From Ischnura elegans (Eukaryota > Arthropoda > Insecta > Odonata > Coenagrionidae): a DNA stretch of 64,000 bases. Of the stretch, positions 11,633 to 25,016 are shown one piece after another. Within the stretch, counting starts at the first letter, position 1. Every line of letters begins with the position of its first letter. The stretch spans positions 9,176,001 to 9,240,000 of the forward strand of contig NW_025791658.1 in NCBI RefSeq assembly GCF_921293095.1, read 5' to 3'. The position numbers were made by a program, and so were the translations under genes. The notes under the pieces were generated by a model. It worked only from the letters and a program-made list of their open reading frames with translations. It had not been told where the DNA came from and ran no database searches.

Positions 11633-12072
11633 GCATTCGCCGGGAAAGCACCAAATCCTTCTACATAAAGTCATAAATGAAATATTTTCTTAATTCCATG
11701 AAATCCTGCTTGCTGGTCGAATGAAATGATATTTTATATTTTAATAATATTTTTTATTTATTAATATTTCTGTATTCGAATGTTTGTTGCTAGGCATTTA
11801 AAAGAGAGCTTTGTAACCCAGTGGGGATAGTGCTTTATCGCTTATCGAAGGGCCTTATGTTAAAATGTGAAGCGGCATTGTGACACCCGGTATTAGAACC
11901 CAAGGCCCATTGGTAAGCAATCAAACACACCTACCGCCCCTCTTCCCGGTACATTTAGTGAAAGTATGCGAAGACGGAAGAAATTCGAATACCTATTAAT
12001 GTTGGAAAATGTAAATATCGCCGAAACCAATTATTGAATTGACTGAACAACTTTACAGTGTTCTATAAACTC
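11633..12072. other. Intergenic DNA, no gene seen
   Basis: AT-rich; nothing recognised. A weak tRNA-like box is possible near 11890-11930 but does not hold up. Confidence 0.35.
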
Positions 12073-12313
12073 TTAAGGCCTGCTCACACGGTACATTAAA
12101 ACGTGCGAGTAAATGTCTGTTTTCGTGAGTGATTTTTGTGGACCGGAACGGAACATGTACGAATGCATGAACCAAATTAGAACAGGTTCTATTTTCTATG
12201 CAAGCAATTGCACAAGTTGGGCGGTTACACGTTACACTTTGGGGGTCATACTCGCAATCATACATGTAGACATTAACCCGTACGTGTTAATGTACCGTGT
12301 AAACAGGCCTTAA
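12073..12313. repeat. 233-bp MITE flanked by TTAA
   Basis: The core runs 12077-12309 and begins GGCCTGCTCACACGGTACAT, ending in the inverse (ATGTACCGTGTAAACAGGCC). Inner arms (ACGTGCGAGTAAATGTC against GACATTAACCCGTACGT) extend the TIR to about 45 bp. TTAA flanks both sides (12073-12076 and 12310-12313), either a target duplication or part of the TIR. A diverged relative lies at 62981-63215. It encodes nothing. Confidence 0.65.
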
Positions 12314-14734
12314 GAAGAAAACGAGACAACTAAATCGGCCACACCATGGGGAATGATGGCCTTATGACGACAATCGTAGAAGGAAAAGTGGATGAGGAAA
12401 TAGACAAAGGAAAGTTCCGAATGAGTCACATTGGAAAAGTGAATAAGATTTTAAAAGTTGGAGAAAAACGTAATTATTTAAACGCTTGCTGATAAATGAG
12501 AGGAGTGGAGGGCCGCTACAAATTAATCATCGGATTATTGCATAATGATGACTGGCAATTATCGACCGGGGGATTGATAACATTTTAACTAGCTAAAAGA
12601 AAAGCTTATTAATAGCCTCAAAATCTGCTAAACCCGCTGATGATTGACATCAATTTCTATCGCTATTGATTGCCTCGTTAATGGAAAAACCGATAGAAAA
12701 GGTATTTATTAGTTCCAATTTTTTTTACATTACAATTTTCCCCTTTGGAAATTTTCTCTGCAGTAGGAAGCTTCCAAATTATTTGAACTCGCAACAAATG
12801 TGAGAAGTACATATAAAACGTAAAAATGACGTAACATATACCGGTCCTAATTTTTCTTTTTCGTGGAATTTTACTGATTGATGATTTGCGTTGCCATCTT
12901 AAAATTTTCAGTGTACCCACGTATATCTGTCAACAATTGCATGTGTCTAATATTGTAAGGTTTAATGTCAAATAAAATACCGTGTTTACAATATTAAATC
13001 GGAGGTAAGAAAAAAATTTGACATGTATGAAATTTCAATGCCATCAAGATTTCAAAATAATAGCGTGAGCTAGAAAAGTACTTCACAAAAAAGACGCCGG
13101 TGACTGGGGATATTATTTAGTTCGCATTGATTGCGTATCGATCTCGATAATTTCACCTTGTGACACGGCGTGGAATGCTTTAGCATCATCCTCGTCAACA
13201 GTGGCATCGAAAACTGTTTCAATATTCATGACTAACCCATCCTATACGTAGCAGGACCTTATCTTTCTTCGAATTGTCTCCCCTGCTACATCCCAGTTTA
13301 GCGACCTCCCCATCAGATGTGTCTGCCGTGCTCTTGAACACTCTTGAACTCCTTGAGCTGTAGTCGGGGAGGCAGGAGGCCGCGCGCCTCTAGCGGTGAG
13401 TTGGCGAAGCTTATCCCACCCTTCCTCCCCTCCCTCGCTCTCCTCCACCAATTTCACACACCCACAAACAAAAACACATGGCCCTTGCATCTCAGGATTC
13501 CCATGCTGCCGTGCCGGCCGTCACACCGCCCGCTAACAGGGCACAGTCGCCACCCCCTCTGTCCTCTGACCACTCGGGCATTGAAGTGAGCCATTTGGAT
13601 CATTATTCATCATTTTCGTAGCGTGTTATTTGCACTGGAACCACAGTCGTCGCTTCATGACATTTGACCAGGAGGTGCGAATAAAGTCTTGTATTTGATC
13701 GCACATTTCTTGAATCTGTCATTTAACCACGACCCTCTTCTTGCCAGGGAGTGAAGAAGGTAACTGGGTGATGAGCGTCAGTTTTTCCCGCAGAGCTCGT
13801 GGAGTTTATAACTCGCACGCTAGCCGTCAGCGTGTGGTCCTCCGCAAGGATTGTGTTTCGCGATTGTCAACCACTTTTCAGTGTAGCGTATCATATTCAA
13901 GTTGGTGCGTCTTCGTGTATTTCTCCTAATCCTTCAAGATCCGTGTGTTTTGTGATTTATCTGATTGTGCTTGCGTGTAATGAGAGTGCACTAAAGTGCT
14001 TGATGATTAATCCCTCTCGGATCAACTGATTTCCCGGCTGACTCCTGCTGCTCCGGCCGCCAACCCCTACGCTCCGTCATCGGTCATCGCCAGAAGCTCG
14101 AGGATGGATGAGCTAAGTCGCTTCTCATTAATTAAGGTGTGACCTCGCGCCTTTTATTTTTTGCTGCCGTGACCTTTCATAAACTTCACCCTAATGCGGT
14201 TTTTCTCTTGGAAATTCTCTATCGTGTCTAGACTTAAGGTTGAAACATACGATCAATTTCTCCGTCCCTCAGAGTCATAGGGATAGCTCCAGGGATAGCT
14301 TTCGGAGACCAAAGGAGTGATAACTTGAATCGCCATTTTCAGAATCACACGTACATTCCCACCGTCCATTTTTCCTTCGCTTACTCCGTCGCTTTCCGTC
14401 TTTACAACCGTCATTCAAGTACGCTGATCAACTTTTATCGAGTGTCACTCAGTTCTTTGTTGATGAGTAGAGTGATATGAACTAGTTTTTAGCGGTTTTT
14501 TCTACACTTAAAAACAGTTATAGCCAACCAGTATGGATAAAAGCTACGTGACTACATCAATATGCTATGCAAAAATGAATTATACATAATTAATGCATAA
14601 CAATCAAAAGTCTTTATGTGGCCCCAAAATGTCCTTTGTTTTTTTACAAGTAATTTTACATTTTTACTTCTGTTGTTTAAATGGATTATTCGATTAGGTT
14701 ATTTTAGATTTTCATTAATTTGTGGACACTTTCA
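12314..14734. other. Intergenic DNA; CpG-rich block 13.2-14.1 kb
   Basis: No gene I can name. The stretch 13240-14130 is noticeably richer in GC and CpG than its surroundings and may be a host promoter or 5' exon region. A short candidate first exon near its end is listed separately. Confidence 0.3.
14104..14136 (+). other. Possible first coding exon of an unknown host gene
   Basis: ATG in a reasonable context (GAGGATGG) opens 11 codons ending in AAG, followed at once by GTGTGA, an acceptable splice donor. It follows the CpG-rich block. I could not find a convincing downstream exon, so this is speculative. Confidence 0.12.
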
Positions 14735-15033
14735 AGGAACAAATGTACTAAATATGTGTATAATAGAACCATAAAACACAATTACATTTTATAAGTTGTG
14801 AAGTTCCTACTTTTCATATTATTTTTTCTAAAAAAATATTTTTATAATTTTATCTTGTTTTTAGAGCCAAAATAGCGTCAAAATCTAATTCCGGACATAC
14901 GAAATCCTAAAATTTTCCGGGGGGGGGGGGGAGTAGGAGTAGGTAGTGGATGCGAGCGGATCCTCCGGTTAGGGGGGTCCCATCATGAGATCCACCCAAG
15001 GGCCCTCAATCACCCCAGACCGCCCCTGGTTTT
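14735..15033 (+). repeat. Dispersed repeat, copy A
   Basis: Shares its order of blocks with 22470-22745: AAGGAACAAAT, ATAATAGAACCAT, a T-rich segment, AGAGCCA, AAAATTTTCCGGGG, then CCCATCATGAG, TCAATCACC and GACCGCCCCTGG. A 13-G run sits at 14919-14931. The distal end, read inward as CAGGGGCGG, resembles a hAT-type MITE terminus. Non-coding. A short inverted relative is at 54413-54560. Confidence 0.5.
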
Positions 15034-18000
15034 AAGCTACGAGTTTATTCAGTGAGTATCAATAAAATAAATTATTTTTCAAGCCTGGACGTGGTTATGA
15101 TCCATAAACATCGTATGTAAATTTTAATAAAAATTCATAAGGTTCTCAAATGATGCTACTATGGCAAAAAATTACTTGTCCAGCCAAACCGGTTTTTGCG
15201 CTCGACAATGTTCTACAGGAGATAATACTGCAACATTGAGACGCCAAAACCTGCTGACTGAGTATGTAGAACAATTAGTTTTTCTGCATGAGAATTTCAA
15301 AGTATCAATTGTAACATGAATCGTTTGCGTGCATTATATTTATTGAAATTGTACAACTGCCAACACTGAGGGCTATTCTGAGCAGTTTAGATACACACAT
15401 TGATTAAATTGACGACGCATCACTAGAAGTAAATTCATTTAAATTGTGCGTATTGAACTATTGAAGACACATTAATTTTCATTCATCTCCAAATTTTGAT
15501 ATAGTTGCCATCAAAATTCCTCATTATCTTTGCCGATTGAATAAAGCTAAGCAGTTGGAATAGAAGATTCACGGGGGAATTGGAAAAATGAGAACATTCT
15601 GGAACATGCATTGATGTATTGCATTATTCAGGAATTGCCATGACTACTCTACTCGACTCGAGATCAAAAAGTACTTGTCGCACATTCTTTAAACATATCA
15701 TTATACCTCTGCAGAAGCCGAAATGACGTGAGTGGATACTTAATTGTTCATGGAACGGACCTTGTGTCGATATTTGTGTGTGCGAATTGTGCGATTTCCT
15801 CGGAGGGAGAAGCGCTGCCCTCGCCCACTCTTTCCACCGTCGCAGTCATCTGTTATGGTGTCCATTCTCTTTCACCTTCGTTCTCTTCCTCATTCTGACC
15901 TAGTTTCTCCGCCATCTACTTTTATGCGTGTACTGCGTGAGTGGGCGAAGTGACCGACGCGTCGTGAGGTTCCGGAGAGGGAGTCTATCATCTTCACTCT
16001 TTTCCCCTATTGCGTCGTGTCCTATTGACTCGGAAAGTGCGACAGAGGGACGGACAATGGAGGCTGGAGGAGGATAGTGACTTCAAAGAGCTAAGGCGAC
16101 TTCCTGTTTCCCTGGAAACGTTGGCGGGAGGGATGATATTGTAAAGCCTTCCCCCCTTGTCGTCATTTTCAAGGAGGGCTGTTCTGTGAAACTCTCTCTC
16201 TCTCTCTCTCTGGCCCCTACCTTTTTCTCTCTCTCTCTCCTTACGGCGACTTTCTCCTCTTTCGTGTACCATAGATAATTGATAGCGTTCCACTCATCTC
16301 AAAATCCTTATTATTTGCTTTCCTAAAATGTCTTAAATGTTATCTTAAATTATCTATTGATTTCCGTTAGGTTTGTTTTACTTACTATGATAATCCGGAT
16401 CCGTTGATAAATGTCAGGACAGGCATCATAAGTTATCAAATATTTTTCTAGTTTATAAAGTGGTAAAATTAGTTCCTTCTTAATCATGATCTTATTCCGT
16501 GCACATGCACAACCAATTCTGTTAAAATCGTGGCGTTTAACTTTTAAATTAATGTCTCACTTTTATTCATTATTTAAACATGTATATCACTGACTAATTA
16601 AGAGTGCTATAAAATAGCTTTATATATTCGCCTTTCCTGTTTGCTGAGATCTGACCTTGACCTTTTTTTGGCTGCCTTGGATGGCATTTTCCTCGATATA
16701 GCACCCCGTTATTTGACTGCCACTGATTTTATGCACTAAGAATAAAAAATGCATCCTCCAAATCCATATCTCCCTTTTTCTATCCAAGGAAATATTTGCT
16801 TATAATAGGATTTATTCACTCCCATCATCTAAATAATTCAATAATTTTTGTAGCCTCATCTAATGTATCGCTTTCTCGTGAAATATTCCTACTAGGTGTA
16901 GCTTAGACATTCCACTTACGTAGCTAAATTCTACTTAGATTTTTATCTGCTTGCCCCTTCTTCCTATTATCCATTTATTTATTCAACAACTCAAGCGAAT
17001 ACAGCATAACATCCATACAATTCTTATATTTGTTCATCATTCCACTTTGGGCCGATGAAAATATTTTTCCTTCATACTATTTCTTATTCCATGGCCGCGC
17101 CATCCAAAGTCTCGGGAGCAAATGTTGTTTGAGAATGCAACCTTTGTTCGGCTTCCGCGTACCTTGACAACTTCCGGTTGAAAGCGCTGCAATTGCCTCC
17201 AAAGCTTTTGCTATTTATGGGTCGAGCTTATGAAGATCGCCTATTGAAAAGTGGAATAAAAATGTAATGTATCAATAATACTCGGCATCTCTTATGTGTG
17301 AATTAGAATTTTAAATAATGGCCTGTAGAGGAGTTTAAAGCTTGTGAGGATTCACTCTCGAAGTCTACTTTAATGCTAAATTATGTGGAATGTGGTGCAG
17401 TTCAATTACGGTTCAATATCAGCGTGTGGCCTTCGGTGATTGCCTTTGAGCTCGAAATTGAATTGACTCTGTGCCTCCGTGTGCCACCTATCGCTCTCCG
17501 CGTGCCACGGAAACTGTCCCGCAATCCAATTACTCCCCACCCCACGTCCTAGCATCATCACATGTGAACCTGCAAGTATTTCTCGCGGACGCCAGTGCTT
17601 TTTACCACGCCCTCCACCCCACCGCACTCGTTGACCCCCATCCTGTCTCTTTAACAGACGAACGAAGTGTTGAGGGTGGTCGGGGTAGGAAATGGAATGG
17701 GATGGCCAGTGGTTCATTGGATGATGGCGAAAATTGGAAAATTTCCACGACCGCCAGAGCCCTTGTTAGGGGGAAAAAGGCGGTAAATCGAGTCATTGAT
17801 GTCGAGGGTTAAAGTCCAAAGAAAAAAAACATCAGCCATTAAAACGCCAGTTTCAATAGATAAAGCATAATAGAACCATTGTCACGAATTAGGTGTCAAA
17901 GGTCAACCCCGGTATTTCCCCATAGATTGGCGATGAAATCAATGAAAGTTTGAATCGAACATGCGGTCGAAGGATTTTCAATCAAATTTCAGCTTTCTGT

Positions 18001-20211
18001 ATGTACGATTTATATCACCTTTTAATGAAATAAAATTAATATAGTCGTTCAGGGTACCTCACATTGAGTTTACTTTATGAGGTTTGCTTTTGTAAAATCC
18101 GCTTTAACTGACTAAAATATCTTATTTGGAATAATATGTGGTAAAATATATTTCTATCAATGTAAAGATTGTTCAATAGTAATAAATATAGGCTCACTTA
18201 CGTTCTTAGCCAATGTGAAGTAGACATTGTTAGGGTCGCACGGGCTTTCATTTCTCTACGTTAATTTCCAAAACTCCCTCTGTTCGCGCAATCCGGCCCG
18301 AAGGTGGCTCAGAAGAAGTGCGCGCGGGGACGTGTGCCCCGGGTTATGATAAAATGAAAGCTGAGGACACCCTCAATCGAATTCGGTTTATTTCGCACGC
18401 AACTTGCGGTTTATTCCGCACGCCGAAACTCCACCCGCTCTACACTGACTAGAAATCCACGCCGTCGGCGAGGGCATTGGATGCTAGGGTCTAAGGGTTA
18501 CTGACCCTCGAGTAACGGCACTCCCTCACTCCAAAAGGGTGTGAGTCGAGTCCTCTTGGCGGAGACCATGAGAAAGGGGCTCGGCTGGTCCTTGGAAAGC
18601 CCCGGGGGCGACGACACTCGCCGAAGGGGAGGGGGAAATACCCAACACCCTCTTTTGGGGGAGAGCAATAGAAAAAAGAAGTAGAAGCCTTCTTCTTGCC
18701 AGTAAATGGGTAATCAGAGGTAAATTCATTTAAGGTTGCGCGTGTTCTAGCATACATGAAGATGCAAGTGTAAAATCTGGAAATACTTAGGCGATATGGT
18801 GGTAAAAACGCGACCTCAGCCTAATTATTCAGATTTTATTTTTTGTCGTATCTTCAATTTCAATGTAGTCTTTTAAAACTCCTTCACGACAGCATTATGA
18901 AACATCTTTTACTTTATCAAAATTAATAGTTCCAACTTTGAATTCCCCTAAGACATAAGCTCAATTCTTAAGTAATGCCGAAGTTGTAGTATTTACGACT
19001 GTAACAAAGAATTCACGCCCAAGTCTCCCGGCCGTTTGACTCATCTCGCACCTTTCTCTGTGGAAGAGCGTATTGTTAGCGTCACAGGGCCGTATACAAC
19101 GTCCTTCATCTCTCTACGTGAATGCCTGTAGCTCTCTATGGGGAAAAGGATAAATGTAATGTGTGAAAACCGCCTGCTCACCCGAGGTGATTGCGTAGAA
19201 AGGGTTTGCCTTGGGTCCCTAAAGTTGGTTTTGCGCGTATACTTACGTTCAGCAATATTTTCGGACGTCATGAAGTAGTAAGTGGATGAAGACAGAAGGA
19301 TAGGGCGTCCATAGGTCATTTTATGCCTATCTATCTCTGCGCGGTGGTCATCTGGGAAATCGTTTGCGTCCTTCGTGAGTCAAGAGGAGATCTTTTCATT
19401 GTATTACTTCCAAATGCCTTTTCCTGCTCTATTGCAGAACGCGGACTAAGAGCATTGCTTCTTTCTCTTTCGTATTGTTTCCTCTTACCTTGTTTATGTG
19501 TATGATTTCGCAGTAAAACGAACGAGAGCGCCACCTTCAATCGAGAGGTGCCTTAAATTCTCTCCCCGTGAATGGATTTTGGGGAAGGGCCTGGCGAAAG
19601 AAATTTAAACCCCAATAGAGTTATCCACCATTGATTATTATAAATTTTATTGCGTTATTTTCTTTATTTTTATTTTGCTGAGTAAATGTTTCATTACTTT
19701 CGTAAAAGAGTTTTTGGACGCCCTGTTTGTATCGCTGTTGAAATTAATTCCTCCTCTTTAAAAACATTTCCCATTCTGAATGTTTGACACTTCATGTTCT
19801 GGGGAAAGGATAAGAACCTAGTGAAATAACACACTTGCTTGGATTAAAATATCGCAGCAATAAACACCGCAAATCAAATAATGCCATATAAATGGGCAAT
19901 TTTCAGGGGAAAAATAGTTATCTAATTGTTGCAGAGTTTTTGAGAAACCGCTAGATGATAATTTAAACCGTATGGTAAAACATAAAAAGCAAGTGTGAAT
20001 GACGGACGATAATGTGGTAGTTTTGTACAGCAACATGATTTGTCACTTGATATAAGAGGGTAGGAAATAGATGTATTAATGGTCGAAACAATGAAAGTGT
20101 TGCATGTCACTCAAATCTCCCTGCCGAAAGAACCGACTTTTAGTATCCTGGCGTCGGATCTCGTGCTTGGAATATTTTTAAAAAGCAAATGAAAGTCTGT
20201 TTAATTGGTTA
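15034..20211. other. Intergenic DNA, no gene seen (5 kb)
   Basis: No transposon, gene or RNA signature recognised. A (CT)n microsatellite lies at 16192-16212 with a second imperfect one just after. GC-rich patches occur at 17.4-17.8 and 18.2-18.7 kb. Short frames there lack domains. Confidence 0.35.
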
Positions 20212-21958
20212 CTAGCTGACCCGGCGAACTTCGTACCGCCTAGCATTCAATGAACTTATAGTTGAATTGCACCATTTATGAATAAAGAGCGGCTGTATCG
20301 TTTTACTCATATGCGATTTATTATAAATTAAATGAGGAAATATTGATGAAATAAAAATTATACGCATTCAGTTGTTGGGTATTTGTGTTATTAACTGTAA
20401 AAAAATGTTTTTAGGTCTTTTGTTCCTCCGGAAGTCCGTAGAGTAAACTTGGATTGTTCACGGGTTAGCGCAACGCTAGACCGACGCTTGACTGATGCTC
20501 AAAATAGTGTAAGAAAAGCCCCTATGAAGCTGCTTTTGTATCAAATGACTTTAAGCGCGCCAGTTATAGTATCTCTGTTTGGAAAAAATGCACTGCGTAA
20601 ACGTGCTGCATGCGTAAACGCACCACCATTCGGGTTTAATGTCTTGCGTCAAGCGCCTTCTTATAAACAACAGTTTTTGTTTTGTTATCAGGCGCAAGAT
20701 AAAGCGAATGAAGCTAAATAAAAATAGCGAAGCGAAGCAGGTACGCAGCGAGGGGGGTTTTTGGGGGTTAAAACCCACCCAAAATCTCAGAGAAACTTTT
20801 TATAAAACATTTGGTGATTAATATTAGGGGGACGGATGAGTCACAAAATATTTAACTGTTCACACAGCCGCAAAACCTACCATTTTGAACCTTTTATCCT
20901 AAAATATGTCTGGGGAGGGCCCCCAGACATTTTTTAGGACCTCTCGCTTACCTTGGCGAGTTTTCTATACCCTACAGACCCGCCAGTATTAGCTGCGCCA
21001 ATCCTTAATTCCTAGCTGCGCCCTTGAAGCGAAGGAAGAAATACAGCGGATGGTTTACCGACTCGTAAACATACCGCATATTATTTACCATGAGAAAATC
21101 ATGGGTTTTCACTGACACATGAGAACAAACATCACAAAAACTGAAAGACTGACCATGCGATTTGTTAATCGTTATCACGAATGCTACACGAATTTGAAAT
21201 TTAATACGTTTAAGCTCAAAAGGGCATATAAGTTGGGATCATGGAGTCTTCGGATTGAGAACTTCCTCATCTTTGAATTTTCCTTTGAGTATAGTGGCGT
21301 GAATCACTTTCATTATCAGTTTTTTAAATAACCAAACACGTTCCGTTGGATAGTTTTAGTTGGTTTAGGTTTCGAAAGATCATGAACACAGAGCCTACCT
21401 TTAGCTGTAAATCGTGCCGTGGTAAGCCAGGTGCCTCCAAGGATTTTAAATATTCAGATAGATACTTGGTGACTTCGTCTTCGTTTATAACAAAGTTAAA
21501 AGATTTGAATTCATGCAGAGTACATGAACATTACTGATAATCAACAATTGCTTGGAGATTTGTTTACACACACGGTAGTTATGTGTTTGTTGACAACTCA
21601 ATTCGAGCTGAGCTTATATTTAATTCAATTATTTTAATACTATTTTACTATTACTTTAATATTTTTAACATGTTTGAACATTTTTTTTTAATATTGCTAA
21701 AAAGATCAGTCAATACATTAGTAAACTCGAAAACAAATCTTATTTTTTTGACCGTCTCAACAATCAACTCCTAAAAACATATCTCTAAGATAAAGTTGAA
21801 TTTTTTTAATGAACTTTTCCTATTTTCCTATTGTCCTATATGTTATCCGCGGCTGAGACGAATCCAAAGAGCCTAATGTCACTAAAATGGGTGCAGCCGT
21901 TCTCGAGTTATAAGTGTTCTAACTAACACGATTTTCGACTTTCTTTTATATATATAGA
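20212..21958 (-). mobile_element. Non-autonomous Helitron
   Basis: On the minus strand the element starts TCTATATATATAAAAG (from 21958, preceded by A). It ends ACGAAGTTCGCCGGGTCAGC followed by TAG at 20212, with T next. TC at the 5' end, CTAG at the 3' end and insertion between A and T are the Helitron hallmarks, and this exact style of 5' and 3' tip is widespread in arthropod Helitrons. There is no Rep/helicase coding sequence in the 1,747 bp, so it depends on an enzyme in trans. A hairpin (GTCTGGG against CCCAGAC) lies at about 20908-20933. Confidence 0.75.
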
Positions 21959-22469
21959 TGAGACGGTTCTTTAGCGTTTTTCACCAGACTGGACCAAAAT
22001 AAAGTCTATTACTTGGTCATTTTAAAGGCTATAAGAGATGAGAACAGTTCATTGTTACATTTCCAAGAACAGCATTATCCTGAATTCGGGTCTTGATTTC
22101 TTCAATGAAACCAAACGTCAAGTGCCTGTATTTCACTGACGTGTTGCTTATTTAGGACTTATTCACAATTGAAGGAATGGAATTGGAGATAATTTTATGC
22201 TACCTCAAGCCTATGTTTGGTGACCAGCTACACAGAAAACACGGTGGCTAAAGAAACAGCTCAAGGAAAAAATAGTATGGTCACTGCGCGAGTGTTCCTT
22301 GAAAAACATGTGTATGTACTATTGTTTCCAATAATATGTAGACACCCACGAGCCCCACTTAACTGATGTGGTCGGGTCGGTAAAAACTTGGAAGGTTGGT
22401 ACCGTATGCTTTTAGAGACTGTTATTCGAAAAATTTAATCTGAAGTGTTTTTAGATTTCAGCGCGGTAT
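21959..22469. other. Intergenic DNA, no gene seen
   Basis: Nothing recognised. Confidence 0.35.
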
Positions 22470-22745
22470 TAAGGAACAAATACACAAAATAGATAATAGA
22501 ACCATCATACCTTACTGAAATTTAAAATCTGTGAAATTTCATTTTTCGAAGTATCTGTATTTACGAAATCTTTTATTAGCCTTTTTCTTGATTTTAAGAG
22601 CCAGAATAATCAAATCAAACTCCATTTCTGGGCATGCGATTTCCCAAAATTTTCCGGGGTAGGACTCCCAAATTCCCCAGTAAGGAGGGCCCCATCATGA
22701 GCCCCAGCCGAGGTCCCACAATCACCTATGGCCGCCCCTTCATCC
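22470..22745 (+). repeat. Dispersed repeat, copy B
   Basis: Diverged copy of 14735-15033, with the same order of blocks (GGAACAAAT, ATAATAGAACCATCAT, AGAGCCAGAAT, CCCAAAATTTTCCGGGG, GGGCCCCATCATGAG, GCCGCCCCTT). Non-coding. Confidence 0.5.
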
Positions 22746-23154
22746 GATTATTTAGCGTGAAAGATTTCATGTACCAATTTGCTTCCTCTTAATCCTTAGA
22801 GATAATCGGATGCTGAGAAGCGCTCTGTAGAGAAGAATCTTTGGCAGATGGAGATAGGACGGTAATAAAAGAGAATTCTAAGTTAGAATAATAATAATAT
22901 CGTTTATTTTCGTAGGCACTGGGGTCCATGAGAAACTTTAAGTACAGCTTTCTACATTTCACATTGAGATAGATAAATAAAAGAAAAAAGTAAATAAATA
23001 TATATACATATACAGACGAATGTGAACAGTGCATATCGCCTAGTGCATGAAAAAAAACAATACAATATTTTCGACAAAAAAATAAATAATCGCACTTAGA
23101 TATAACACACAAATTACAAAATTTAAGGTGACAAACAAAAGAAATATGAGCAAG

Positions 23155-23290
23155 AGATATGAACATAAGAAAGTGAATATAAACAAGAAATATGAACATA
23201 AGAAAGTGAATATAAACAAGAAATATGAACATAAGACAGTGAATATAAACAATAAATATGAACATAAGAAAGTGAACATAAACAAAAGAA
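23155..23290 (-). repeat. 33-bp tandem repeat, about four units
   Basis: GAACATAAGA starts at 23161, 23194, 23227 and 23260, a strict 33-bp period with a few substitutions. It lies in the LINE 3' region. As 33 is a multiple of 3, the minus strand reads an 11-residue hydrophobic repeat in every frame, an incidental result. There are no spacers, so it is not a CRISPR array. Confidence 0.85.
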
Positions 23291-23292
23291 AT

Positions 23293-25016
23293 TTAACTTG
23301 GGGATAAGGAGGCATTCTTCAGAAACCCATATGTGCTGTGTTTAAACCTATTGATGTTTGTACTGCTTCTTATTTGGGCTGGGAGAGAGTTCTTTATTCG
23401 TGAGGTGCTTACTATGAATGATTTGTTCATATGAGGCGTGTGATGTTTTGGAATATGGAGGTCAATGTTATGATTACGGGTAGGTATATTATGAACCTCA
23501 GATTTTCTAACGAATTTCTCGTAGAAGTATGGCGGGTAACCGGTCGTTAAGATACTAAAGGCTAGAGTTATTATGTGAAGGGTGCGACGCTCTTTATACT
23601 TAAGCCAGTTAAGGCGGTTGTAATAGTTACTAATATGGTCCCATTTTTTTAAATCGTAAATAAATCTTACTGCCGAATTCATGGCCAATTGGAGTCTGTT
23701 ATTGTTTGCGTCGTTTTGGTTAGTGAATAAGGCTGTACAATAATCCAAGTGAGGGAAGACTAGTGTTTTAACTAATGAAATTCGTATGTCGGGTGTATTT
23801 CTCTGGCTCTGACAAGTTGATGCGGTGGTCCCAAAAATGTACGCCTCGCATAATTTGTTTGAGGCTTCCAGCTAAGGGTTCGATCGAATATGACTCCAAG
23901 GTTTTTTACCGTTTCCTCATAAGGTATATTGTGGCTACCAAGTCTTATTTTTGGTAGATTTTCATGGTCTAATTGGGAAAAGAAATAATTGCTCCCTATA
24001 ATTATTGCTGTTGTTTTCTTGTCATTGAGAACCAAATGATTGGCCTGCGCCCAACTGTTAATTCTCTCGATGTCCTCATTGATAAGTGCTATTGAATTAA
24101 TAATATTGGACGGCGATGAATGACGATAAATTTGAAAATCGTCGGCGTAAAGGTGGTAGTCACAATGCATGAGGACATCAGGGAGATCGTTTATAAAGAG
24201 AGAAAAAAGAAGTGGGCTAAGAACTGAGCCTTGTACCATCCCCACGGGATTAGGGATCCAATTTGACTGTAGGTTACTACTGACCACCACTGCTTGAGTG
24301 CGACCGCTGAGATAAGATCTAAGCCAGTAAACAGCACTCTTTGAGAAATTTAGGGTACTCAGCTTGCGGAGGAGCAATGCATGGCAAACGGAGTCGAAAG
24401 CCTTGGTGAAATCGAATAATACTAAGATCGTCACCTGGCGTTTGTCATTGCCAATTTTTAAGAGTGCAGTTTGAGTGCTATGTCGACCACGGAAGCCAGA
24501 CTGCAAGGGGTTTAGTAAGTTAGCAGTGGATGTATATGAGCTTATTTGCTGAAATACAATCCGCTCAAATATCTTGGCAAAAGCACATAAAATTCCTATC
24601 GGTCTGAAGTCATCAGGTGTAGAGGGCTGGGGGCATTTAGCAATTGGGTGTATAAGGGAGTGCTTCCAGGTCGCAGGATAGGGTGCCGTTTGAAGTGAGG
24701 CATCTATTATGTTTAGGATCGAGGGAAAAATGACAGGTAGAGCCTTCTTAATGCAAGAAATGGGAATTTTATCATGTCCTTTGGCATTGGAGGTGATTTT
24801 TTTGCTTGCGCTAAAAACTGAGGACGATGAGACATGTGAGAAGAAGAACTGATTATGATTCGCTGGAGGTGGGATATGAGGTTCGAGGGAGATTTGCGGT
24901 TCACTTTTGACAAATTGATTATTGAGGACTTGAGGATTATTGAATAGTAATCGGAATATCTGAAATAAACAATAACATTCGGTGTTGATGGGAACGGCTG
25001 GCGTGTCCATTTTCAT
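23293..25016 (-). pseudogene. CR1/L2-type LINE reverse transcriptase, frameshifted
   Basis: The upstream frame (25016 to about 23790) shows the RT motifs in order: IHPIAKCPQPSTPDDFRPI, VLFDFTKAFDSV, GMVQGSVLSPLLFSLFINDL, HLYADDFQIY with the catalytic aspartates, then LNDKKTTAII and KNLGVIFDRTLSW. The frame then shifts near 23800. The C-terminal part continues in a second frame (about 23790-23293): KTLVFPHLDYCTALF, LQLAMNSAVRFIYDL, RTLHIITLAF and RIKNSLPAQIR, typical of CR1/L2-like LINEs after the RT. The active-site residues survive, but the frameshift and missing endonuclease make the copy inactive. Confidence 0.75.

Noticed and set aside
13741-14029. Two overlapping frames after the CpG-rich block
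   Set aside because: Different frames, no domain and no splice support. Only the short ATG-to-donor segment at 14104 was kept, as speculation.
23155-23290. CRISPR-like regular repeat
   Set aside because: The 33-bp units are directly abutting with no unique spacers, and the DNA is eukaryotic.
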